This document shows positions 55,870-64,000 of a stretch of 64,000 nucleotides of DNA, one piece after another. This DNA is from Pseudoxanthobacter soli DSM 19599 (lineage in GTDB: Bacteria; Pseudomonadota; Alphaproteobacteria; Rhizobiales; Segnochrobactraceae). Location: positions 248,001 to 312,000 of the forward strand of contig NZ_FRXO01000002.1 in assembly GCF_900148505.1 (NCBI RefSeq), read 5' to 3'. A program made the translations under genes and the position numbers. The stretch's first letter is position 1. Each line of letters opens with the position of its first letter. The notes under the pieces were generated by a model. The model worked only from the letters and a program-made list of their open reading frames with translations. It searched no databases and was not told the DNA's origin.

Positions 55870-56143
55870 CTCGTGCACTCCGTCTTTCGTTCATCTGTGA
55901 TATGGCGTCCGAGGCGGCCCGGCGGACACACGGTCCGCAGATGGCCGCGCCGGGGTGAAACCGGCGGCAGGCAGACACACCGCGACGCCAGCGACCGGCG
56001 GCGCCGATCAATGACGACACAACACTTAAGGCGGTCCGGTGCCGCAAGCTACAACGCTGGTGTGAACACTGTGTCGTCCATTGGCGCCCCATTGCAGCGC
56101 GCCGCGTTGACGATGCCGTGTTCGCCGGACCCGCCGGCCGCTG
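55870..56143. other. divergent intergenic region between wrbA and the groES control region
   Basis: No gene. Contains the wrbA promoter side. A distant eight-base inverted repeat ACGACACA (56014-56021) / TGTGTCGT (56070-56077) is present but may be chance. Confidence 0.4.
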
Positions 56144-56172
56144 TTGACTTCCGGTGCCGCGCCTCCTACATC
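56144..56172 (+). promoter_or_regulatory. groES promoter candidate
   Basis: TTGACT at 56144-56149 and CTACAT/TACATC at 56166-56172, 16-17 bases apart, lie immediately upstream of the CIRCE element. The CCTACAT also fits a heat-shock sigma-32-type -10 box of Alphaproteobacteria. Confidence 0.45.
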
Positions 56173-56181
56173 GCAGGTGGC

Positions 56182-56208
56182 TTGGCACTCCCATCGGGAG
56201 AGTGCCAG
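56182..56208. promoter_or_regulatory. CIRCE element (HrcA operator)
   Basis: TTGGCACTC-N9-GAGTGCCAG (56182-56208), a near-consensus CIRCE (TTAGCACTC-N9-GAGTGCTAA) with both end-proximal bases changed compensatorily. It sits after the -10 region and 110 bases before groES, as in HrcA-repressed chaperonin operons. Confidence 0.92.
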
Positions 56209-56318
56209 GGAGGTGCCGGCGCTGGGTCCCCGTTCATGCGGAGCGGACGCAGCAGCGGCGGCCTCAACCGAATTCCGATCTTCCGCGATCCTTTTCGAGA
56301 ACCTGAAGGAAAACAACC

Positions 56319-56606
56319 ATGGCTTTCCGTCCGCTGCACGACCGGGTGGTCGTCCGCCGCGTCGAGTCCGAGGAAAAGACCAAGGGCGGCATCATCATTC
56401 CCGACACCGCCAAGGAAAAGCCCCAGGAGGGCGAGGTCGTCGCCGTCGGTCCCGGCGCGCGCAACGACAAGGGCGAGCTCGTGGCGCTCGACGTCAAGGC
56501 CGGCGACCGCGTGCTGTTCGGCAAGTGGTCCGGCACCGAAGTGAAGGTCGACGGCCAGGATCTCCTCATCATGAAGGAGAGCGACATCCTGGGCGTGGTG
56601 GCCTGA
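56319..56606 (+). CDS. groES: co-chaperonin GroES
   Basis: The 95-residue lid of the chaperonin. [42 protein letters not shown] covers the start, mobile loop and [11 protein letters not shown] core, and the end is DILGVVA. Preceded by an AAGGAA ribosome binding site. Forms an operon with groEL after 98 bases under CIRCE control. Confidence 0.98.
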   Translation: MAFRPLHDRVVVRRVESEEKTKGGIIIPDTAKEKPQEGEVVAVGPGARNDKGELVALDVKAGDRVLFGKWSGTEVKVDGQDLLIMKESDILGVVA

Positions 56607-56625
56607 TCCACTGATCCCACGGGAC

Positions 56626-56647
56626 GGCCGGCCGAGCGCCGGCCTTT
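56626..56647 (+). promoter_or_regulatory. intercistronic hairpin between groES and groEL
   Basis: GGCCGGC (56626-56632), loop CGAGC, GCCGGCC (56638-56644), then TTT. Weak T-tract; may be a partial terminator or RNA-processing/stability element that tunes the groES to groEL ratio. Confidence 0.5.
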
Positions 56648-56653
56648 CCATAA

Positions 56654-58345
<1,692 letters not shown>

Positions 58346-58460
58346 GGACGTCCTGACGCCCCTGCGCCCGCAGGCCGCGACCGGGACACCCGGTCGCGGT
58401 GGCGGCACGGACGCTCACGGGCGTCCGGTCGCCGGGGCCGCTGAAGAGGGTGACGAACAT

Positions 58461-58500
58461 GAAACCGCCGGCGCATCGAATGCGCCGGCGGTTTCTTTTT
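58461..58500 (+). terminator. intrinsic terminator after groEL
   Basis: Perfect 15-base stem (58461-58475 with 58481-58495), loop TCGAA, followed by TTTTT. Confidence 0.95.
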
Positions 58501-58536
58501 GTGAGGCGTGGCCGAGAGCGAGGCGGAAGCGGCCGG

Positions 58537-60087
58537 CTACCACGGCGCCGCGTGATGGAGCGGATTGCCGATGGGATCGGCGACGCGGATCACGACATAG
58601 CGGTCGAGCAGGACGCCGCCTGCCCGGCGCTCGATCACGCCGAGGGGCTTCACGTCGCGGAAGCGCAGATCGAGATATTGCGGGTAGAAATTGCGCTCCA
58701 GGCCGACGAACAGGCCGGGCTGCTGGAGGATCGCCGGATCGGGATCGGGCGCCGCGGCATAGCGCAGGCGCTCGTGAAGCTGCTCCACCGGCACCTGCCG
58801 CAGATAATAGGCAAGCTCACCGGTCATGGCGTAGTTCTGGGTCGCGATCCAGCTCGCGCCGGCCGCCATGCGCTGCTTCTCGACCTCCGCGGCGAGGTCC
58901 TTCCAGCCGCGCAGCTGCTGGGTCGGATCGAGCGGCGAGACGATGCCGGCGATGGGACGCGCGCCATGGGCCATGACCCCGATGCCGGTCGCGAGGCCGG
59001 CCACCACCGCCCAGGGCAGCAGCACCGTGAGCCAGCGGCCGAGCCGGCCGCGTGCGCCCGACGCGAGCCATGCCGCGGCGTCGCCGGCAACGAGAGCGCT
59101 CGCCGCGAACAGCGGCGCCGCCCAGTTCGCCTGGACCCGGTCATGGAAGCCGTGGCTGACGAGATAGAGCACGAACGGCAGGCTGGTGGCGACCAAGAGG
59201 CCGCGGCGGACATCGCCTTTCCAGCCGGCCCGCACCGCGAGCCACGCGCCGAGCAGCACATAGGGAACGAGCAGAGGGCCGATCAGCAGGACCTCGCCGG
59301 CGATGAATTCCGGCACGTGCTCCAGCTCCAGCGCGCCGGCCCCGGCGCGGCCGAACTGCTTGATGAACGACGCCCAGCCGTGCTGCGCGTTCCAGAGCAC
59401 CACCGGCAGGAAGATCAGCCCGGCGAGGACACCACCGGCCCAAAGCTGCCACGATGCCAGCCAGCGGCGGGTTTCGCGCCAGGCGAGGATCCACAGCACC
59501 ATGCCGGCGCCGAGAAAGAGCACGGAATATTTCGAGACGAGACCAAGCCCGGCGAAGGCGCCTGCCGCGAGCCACCACGACGCGCGGCCGGAGCGGACGA
59601 GTTCGGCCAGCGCCCAGACCGCGAGGCCCCAGAACAGCGCCGAGGGCTGGTCGGGCGTGGCGACGATGCCGGCGCCGCCGATGAACACGGTGGCATTGAG
59701 CACGAGCACGGACCACGCCGCAGCGCGCTCGCTTTCGAACAGGATGCGGGCGGTGCGCCACAGCGCCAGCGAGCCGATGGCGACGGAAAGCACCGAGAAC
59801 AGCCGCAACCCGAGGGCGTTGTCGCCGACGAGGGCGATGCCGGCCGTCATCCACCACCCCACCATCGGCGGATGGTCGAGATAGCCCCAGGCCGGGTGCA
59901 ACCCCCACAGCCGGTAATAGGCCTCGTCCTCGGTCGGCGGCGTCGCGGCGGAGAAAAACAGCCGCAGCATCGTCAGCGCCAGCACGAGGACGGCGACGCC
60001 GGCCGGCGTCAGGAAGAACCCGCCCCAGCGCGCCAACCGCGTCGTCGGGCCGGCAGGGCGGGCGCTTGGCACGGGGTCGCTGATCAC
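58537..60087 (-). CDS. GT39/ArnT-like membrane glycosyltransferase
   Basis: About 516 residues with ten or more hydrophobic helices and a C-terminal periplasmic part (from about 395). PPTEDEAYYRLWGLHPAWGYLDHPP near residue 50-75 carries the acidic catalytic loop of the dolichyl-phosphate-mannose/ArnT (GT39/GT83) superfamily, which transfers sugar from a polyprenyl-phosphate donor to lipids or proteins. SKYSVLFLGAG and the NWAAPLFA segment also fit. The GTG at 60087 has GAGGA ten bases before it; a TTG at 60105 is the other choice. Acceptor unknown. Confidence 0.86.
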   Translation of the reverse strand: MISDPVPSARPAGPTTRLARWGGFFLTPAGVAVLVLALTMLRLFFSAATPPTEDEAYYRLWGLHPAWGYLDHPPMVGWWMTAGIALVGDNALGLRLFSVLSVAIGSLALWRTARILFESERAAAWSVLVLNATVFIGGAGIVATPDQPSALFWGLAVWALAELVRSGRASWWLAAGAFAGLGLVSKYSVLFLGAGMVLWILAWRETRRWLASWQLWAGGVLAGLIFLPVVLWNAQHGWASFIKQFGRAGAGALELEHVPEFIAGEVLLIGPLLVPYVLLGAWLAVRAGWKGDVRRGLLVATSLPFVLYLVSHGFHDRVQANWAAPLFAASALVAGDAAAWLASGARGRLGRWLTVLLPWAVVAGLATGIGVMAHGARPIAGIVSPLDPTQQLRGWKDLAAEVEKQRMAAGASWIATQNYAMTGELAYYLRQVPVEQLHERLRYAAAPDPDPAILQQPGLFVGLERNFYPQYLDLRFRDVKPLGVIERRAGGVLLDRYVVIRVADPIGNPLHHAAPW

Positions 60088-60367
60088 GGTGGCGGGATTC
60101 CTCAACTTCCGGCGGAGGCATCAACGTCGCGTGCGAGATCGGCGCGTGGCCGATGCGAAGCGGCGTTCGGAACATGCCCGGCGCCGTGGCCGGAGCCGCA
60201 GCGCCCTCTTCCGGATGCGAAACGGGCGCCCGATGCTGTAGAGCCGGCGGCGGCCTTTTTCAAGGCGGCCTCCGAGCGGGACGATTGCTGTCTAGACTTT
60301 TGTCTGTTCTCCCAATAAATGTTGAGAGACGCCGCTTTCGCCCGATCCGCCGAGAGGCCCCGCCTTC

Positions 60368-61519
60368 ATGTCGCAGTCTTCCGACGCCCTGAACGAACCG
60401 GAGCGCGCGATTCTGGCACGGATCGAGGCCGATCCGTTCGTGTCGCAGCAGGACCTCGCGGCGGCGCTGGGGCTCGGCCGCTCGACAATCGCGACCTACA
60501 TCGCGCAGCTCGTGCGCAAGGGCTACCTGCTCGGCCGCGCCTATGTTCCGGCGCCGCGCCCCGCAGTCATGGTGATCGGCGGCGCGGTGATCGACCGCAA
60601 GTACCGCGCCGCGGGGCCGGTGCTGCCCGGCACGTCGAACCCGGTGACGAGCCGGCGCGCGTTCGGCGGCGTCGGCCGCAACGTCGCCGAGGTGCTGGCA
60701 CGGGTCGGCGTGGAGACCACGCTCGTCACCGCCGTGGGCGACGACGAGGCCGGCCACGCCCTGCTCGCGGCGGCGAAGGAGGCCGGCATCGACGTCAGCC
60801 GCGCGCTGGTGCGCCCGGGGGCTGCGACCGCCGAATATGTCGCGGTGCTCGATCCGGCCGGACGGCTTTTCACCGGGCTCGCCGACATGGCTGTCTTCGA
60901 GACGGTAACGCCGGCCGAGGTCGAACGGCTCGCACCGGTGCTGACGCGCACGGCCTGGATCTTCCTCGACACCAACATGCCGGCGGAGGTGATCGCGGCC
61001 GTGTTCGCACTCAGGCGCGCGGGCCGGTTCCGGCTGGCGGCCGATGCCGTCTCGGTCGCGAAGTCGCGCCGGCTGCCAACCGATCTCACGGGCCTTGACG
61101 TGCTGTTCCTCAATGCCGACGAAGCGGGGGCGATGGTGGCGGACGGCGCAAACCTGCCGCCGGAAGACTGCGCCCGCCGTCTCGTCGCGACGGGGGCCGG
61201 CGCCGTGGTTCTCACGCTCGGCGAGGCCGGGCTGATCGTGGCCGACGGCGACGGCTGCCATCACGTTGCCGCCGTCCCGGCCGAGGTCGTGGACGTCACC
61301 GGGGCCGGCGACGCGCTGATCGCGGTCACCCTCGCCAGGCTTCTCGCGGGCGTCCCGCTCCTCGCCGCGGTCCGCACCGGCGCGCGTGCCGCAGCCCTGA
61401 CGGTGGCGAGCGAGGCGAGCGTCGCGCCCGGTCTCTCCCCCGCCCTGATCGCCGCAGACGAAGACGATGTGCCCGGACCGGGCTCCGATCCGGATCCGCT
61501 ACAGCAAGGACATCCATGA
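60368..61519 (+). CDS. psuK: PfkB-family sugar kinase with N-terminal winged helix, probable pseudouridine kinase
   Basis: A 383-residue protein. Residues 8-60 (NEPERAILARIEADPFVSQQDLAAALGLGRSTIATYIAQLVRKGYLLGRAY) are a winged helix; the rest (from 66) is a PfkB carbohydrate kinase: GGVGRNVAEVLARVG, and the phosphate-binding VTGAGDALIAV with catalytic Asp near 314. This combination is common among psuK and psuK-like proteins, where it may let the kinase bind DNA. psuG follows with ATGA overlap, so the substrate is most likely pseudouridine, phosphorylated to pseudouridine 5'-phosphate. A short final tail of acidic residues is unusual. Confidence 0.87.
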   Translation: MSQSSDALNEPERAILARIEADPFVSQQDLAAALGLGRSTIATYIAQLVRKGYLLGRAYVPAPRPAVMVIGGAVIDRKYRAAGPVLPGTSNPVTSRRAFGGVGRNVAEVLARVGVETTLVTAVGDDEAGHALLAAAKEAGIDVSRALVRPGAATAEYVAVLDPAGRLFTGLADMAVFETVTPAEVERLAPVLTRTAWIFLDTNMPAEVIAAVFALRRAGRFRLAADAVSVAKSRRLPTDLTGLDVLFLNADEAGAMVADGANLPPEDCARRLVATGAGAVVLTLGEAGLIVADGDGCHHVAAVPAEVVDVTGAGDALIAVTLARLLAGVPLLAAVRTGARAAALTVASEASVAPGLSPALIAADEDDVPGPGSDPDPLQQGHP

Positions 61520-62451
61520 TGACGACGAAGCCGCCCCATCCCTGGTTCGACATCGCCGACGACGTCCGCGACGCACTCGCGCACGGCGAGCCGGTGGTGG
61601 CGCTCGAATCGACCATCATCACCCACGGCATGCCGTTCCCGGACAATGTCTCCACCGCGCGGGCGGTCGAAGCGGCGGTTCGCGAGGCCGGCGCGGTGCC
61701 GGCCACTATCGCGGTCGTCGACGGACGCATCAAGGTCGGGCTCGACGACGCGACCCTGGAGCGGATCGGCGCGGCGAAGGACGTGGTGAAGGCGTCGCGA
61801 CGCGACCTCGCCGTGATCGCCGCCCGCCGGGGCACCGCGGGCACCACCGTGGCCTCCACCATGCTGATCGCTGCGCGAGCCGGCATCGCGATCTTCGCCA
61901 CAGGGGGCATCGGAGGCGTCCACCGCGGCGCGGAGACGACCTTCGACGTCTCGGCAGATCTGGAGGAGCTCGGCAACACGCCGGTCGCGGTGGTGTGCGC
62001 CGGCGCGAAGTCGATCCTCGACATCCCCAAGACGCTCGAATATCTCGAGACCCGCGGCGTGCCGGTGCTCGGCTACCGCACGGATGCGTTCCCGGCGTTC
62101 TTCTCCCGGGATTCGGGCTCGCCCGTCGATGCCCGCTTCGACGATCCGGCCGCGATCGCCGCCGTGATCGCCGCCCAGCGCAGCCTCGGCCTCCACGCCG
62201 GCATCCTCATCGCGAATCCTGTGCCCGAGGCCGATGCCCTGCCCGGCGATGAGATCGAACGCACCATCGCAGCGGCGGTGGCGGAGGCGGCGCAGCGCGG
62301 CATCGGCGGCAAGGAACTGACGCCCTTCCTGCTTGCCCGCATCAATGCGCTGACGGGAGGCAGCAGCCTCAGGACGAACATCGCCCTCATCCTCGACAAT
62401 GCGCGCCTCGCTGCGGAAATCGCGCGCGCGCTCGCGGCGCTGACGGCCTGA
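61516..62451 (+). CDS. psuG: pseudouridine-5'-phosphate glycosidase
   Basis: Cleaves the C-C bond of pseudouridine 5'-phosphate to ribose 5-phosphate and uracil. The 311-residue protein carries E31 in ALESTIITHGMP, Asp148 in SADLEEL, and Lys165 in CAGAKSILDIPKTLEY, matching the catalytic Glu31/Asp149/Lys166 set of E. coli PsuG. GTAGTTVASTMLIAARAGI and FATGGIGGVHRGAE are also conserved. Coupled to psuK by a four-base overlap. Confidence 0.96.
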   Translation: MMTTKPPHPWFDIADDVRDALAHGEPVVALESTIITHGMPFPDNVSTARAVEAAVREAGAVPATIAVVDGRIKVGLDDATLERIGAAKDVVKASRRDLAVIAARRGTAGTTVASTMLIAARAGIAIFATGGIGGVHRGAETTFDVSADLEELGNTPVAVVCAGAKSILDIPKTLEYLETRGVPVLGYRTDAFPAFFSRDSGSPVDARFDDPAAIAAVIAAQRSLGLHAGILIANPVPEADALPGDEIERTIAAAVAEAAQRGIGGKELTPFLLARINALTGGSSLRTNIALILDNARLAAEIARALAALTA

Positions 62452-62470
62452 CGCCCTCGCCACTCCGGGG

Positions 62471-62500
62471 CGGGCCTCATCCAGGGAGGCCCGTTCCTCT
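62471..62500 (+). terminator. intrinsic terminator after psuG
   Basis: Eight-base stem CGGGCCTC (62471-62478) / GAGGCCCG (62486-62493), loop ATCCAGG, followed by TTCCTCTTT. Confidence 0.75.
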
Positions 62501-62915
62501 TTGCCCCGTCCCTTTGCCGGCAGCCTTTCGGCAGCGCAACCTCAGGGTTCGGGAGACGAAGATAAACCTTCGTATAGTTCATTGTACGAGTGGCAACTTG
62601 ATTTCCGTTGAAAAGCCCGCCTATCCTGTGCATCTGAACGATGCATAAGGCGCATGAAACTGTTTGCGCTCAGCCCAAGCCAAAGGGAACGGCCTGACGC
62701 ATTTATATCCCGGTCCGAATGCTGACAAAGCGATGACAATGCGTCGGAATGCATCCGACACAAAGAAATCGCGGCTTCATGCAGACATGTTTATTGCACG
62801 TGCAGCGTGCTGATCGACGTGACCGGGCCATTTTCCTGAAGACGCGCTGCCGTTCCGTTCTCTCGTTTCCCGCCGACTGTTTCCTCTGCTCGCCACTAGC
62901 GCCCAAGGTGTTCGC
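62501..62915. other. AT-richer leader region upstream of the malic enzyme
   Basis: Clearly lower in GC than its surroundings. TTGATT (62598) and TATCCT (62622) with an 18-base spacer are a fair promoter. Two palindromes, GTCGG-N7-CCGAC (62743-62759) and TGCACGTGCA (62795-62804), lie between it and the start codon. No coding frame convinced me. Confidence 0.4.
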
Positions 62916-64000
62916 ATGACGACCAAAAAGATCGACGCGACCCGGTTCCACGGCCAGGAACTGATCGACACGCCGCTCCTCAACAAGGCGGACGCCTTCT
63001 CCGATTCCGAACGCACGACATTCCGGCTGCATGGGCTGCTTCCGCCGTCGGTGGAGACGATCGAGACCCAGCTTGAGCGCGTGAAGGATGCCTACCAGCA
63101 GAAGACGACGGATCTGGAACGCCACATCTACCTGCGCGCGCTGCAGGACACCAACGAGACGCTGTTCTACCGCTTCATGGTCGAAAACGTCACCGACCTG
63201 ATGCCGATGGTCTACACACCGGTCGTCGGTCTCGGCTGCCAGAAGTTCAGCGAAATCTATCGCCGTCCCCGCGGCCTGTTCATCAGCTATCCGCTGCGCG
63301 ATTCGATCGACACGATCCTCGAGGCCGTCAGCGATCAGGACGTGCGCGTGATCGTCGTCACCGACGGCGAGCGCATTCTGGGCCTTGGCGACCAGGGCAC
63401 CGGTGGCATGGGCATCCCGATCGGCAAGCTCTCGCTCTACACCGCCTGCGGCGGCATCGCGCCGGAATATACCCTGCCCATCACGCTCGATGTCGGCACC
63501 AACAACCAGGAGCGGCTCGACGATCCGCTCTATATCGGCTGGCGCAACCGCCGCATCACCGGCGACGAATATGTCGCGTTCGTCGATGCGTTCGTGGCCG
63601 CCGTGAAGCGCAAGTGGCCGAACGTGCTGCTGCAGTTCGAGGACTTCGCGCAGAACCACGCCACCATGTTCCTGGAGCGCTATCGCGACCAGCTCTGCAT
63701 GTTCAACGACGACGTGCAGGGCACGGCCTCGGTGGTGGTCGGCACTGTGCTGTCGGCGGTCAAGGTGTCCGGCCGGCCGCTTTCCGACCAGCGCGTGGTG
63801 GTGGTCGGCGCCGGCTCGGCCGGCTGCGGCATCGCCGAGCAGATGATCCAGCTCATGGTCGAGGACGGCGTCGATCCGAAGGAAGCGCGGTCGCGGTTCT
63901 ACATGATCGATCGCGAGGGCCTGGTGCTCGACACCCAGCAGGGGCTGTGGCCGTTCCAGGCGAAGCTCGCCCACACCGCCGCCGACCTGGCCGCGTGGCC
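62916..64000 (+). CDS. maeA: NAD-dependent malic enzyme (N-terminal part, cut by window edge)
   Basis: The ATG at 62916 is preceded by AAGG. 361 codons are visible. It matches the long NAD malic enzyme (MaeA/SfcA type, about 560 residues): [34 protein letters not shown] at the start, the substrate-binding [59 protein letters not shown] (metal-binding acids) and [18 protein letters not shown] (NAD fold). It decarboxylates malate to pyruvate. The sequence runs past the window. Confidence 0.94.
   Translation, partial: MTTKKIDATRFHGQELIDTPLLNKADAFSDSERTTFRLHGLLPPSVETIETQLERVKDAYQQKTTDLERHIYLRALQDTNETLFYRFMVENVTDLMPMVYTPVVGLGCQKFSEIYRRPRGLFISYPLRDSIDTILEAVSDQDVRVIVVTDGERILGLGDQGTGGMGIPIGKLSLYTACGGIAPEYTLPITLDVGTNNQERLDDPLYIGWRNRRITGDEYVAFVDAFVAAVKRKWPNVLLQFEDFAQNHATMFLERYRDQLCMFNDDVQGTASVVVGTVLSAVKVSGRPLSDQRVVVVGAGSAGCGIAEQMIQLMVEDGVDPKEARSRFYMIDREGLVLDTQQGLWPFQAKLAHTAADLAAW

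Noticed and set aside
56014..56077. ACGACACA/TGTGTCGT inverted repeat between wrbA and groES
   Set aside because: Arms are eight bases and 48 bases apart, likely chance.

Overview
The window is a contiguous stretch of a GC-rich (roughly two thirds GC) alphaproteobacterial chromosome, most likely from the order Hyphomicrobiales (Rhizobiales). Support comes from the rpmH-rnpA-yidC-yihA-argB block without a yidD, a class I lysyl-tRNA synthetase, a NadQ/NrtR-type regulator followed nearby by nadABC, BioMNY biotin uptake genes, and dispersed two-palindrome intergenic repeats that resemble the RIME class of rhizobial elements. I see no phage, plasmid, insertion sequence, CRISPR array, rRNA or tRNA. 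Almost everything is ordinary chromosomal housekeeping and transport.

Layout. 1-7,000: the start of a TehA-like channel (cut by the left edge), a histone-deacetylase-like hydrolase, a DinF-type MATE exporter, DUF952-pyrD, an S24-type regulator and lysK, with one perfect hairpin serving the last two. 7,000-14,700: an orphan histidine kinase, then the long rightward block rpmH, rnpA, yidC, yihA, argB and a HAD phosphatase (ribosome, RNase P, membrane insertion, ribosome assembly, arginine). 14,700-25,100: MarR with a VOC protein, glpD, a second VOC protein, a PHB-depolymerase-like esterase, uppP, GST-queG-SDR, and alkB. 25,500-28,650: a complete polar amino-acid ABC importer. 28,650-30,570: a HxlR regulator and a PRISE-like SDR bracketed by three copies of the dispersed repeat. 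30,600-39,300: asd, trkH, a ClC channel, an MHS-type MFS symporter and a TRAP binding protein without membrane partners. 39,400-41,300: bioM-bioN-bioY with overlapping start/stop codons.

41,300-49,800: an SDR, the NAD regulator nadQ, a large MscS-like channel, and the nadA-nadB-nadC operon for de novo NAD synthesis. Two copies of the same inverted repeat lie before nadA and are the probable NadQ operators. 50,000-55,900: a secreted alpha/beta hydrolase, DUF1810, an SDR divergent from a LysR regulator, GNAT plus a DMT exporter, and wrbA. 56,100-58,500: groES-groEL behind a clear CIRCE element, closed by a perfect terminator. 58,500-64,000: a GT39-like membrane glycosyltransferase, the pseudouridine catabolic pair psuK-psuG (the kinase carries a winged helix), and a malic enzyme cut by the right edge.

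I did not find a convincing new multi-gene system. The observations most worth following are the family of bimodular repeats that end on or at stop codons of flanking genes, the paired nadA operators, low-complexity extensions on YihA and UppP, a palindrome before the MscS-type channel, a leader hairpin shared by two unrelated transporter loci, and short tandem repeats in three intergenic regions. Start sites were chosen from family length, spacing and visible ribosome binding sites, and are noted where uncertain.
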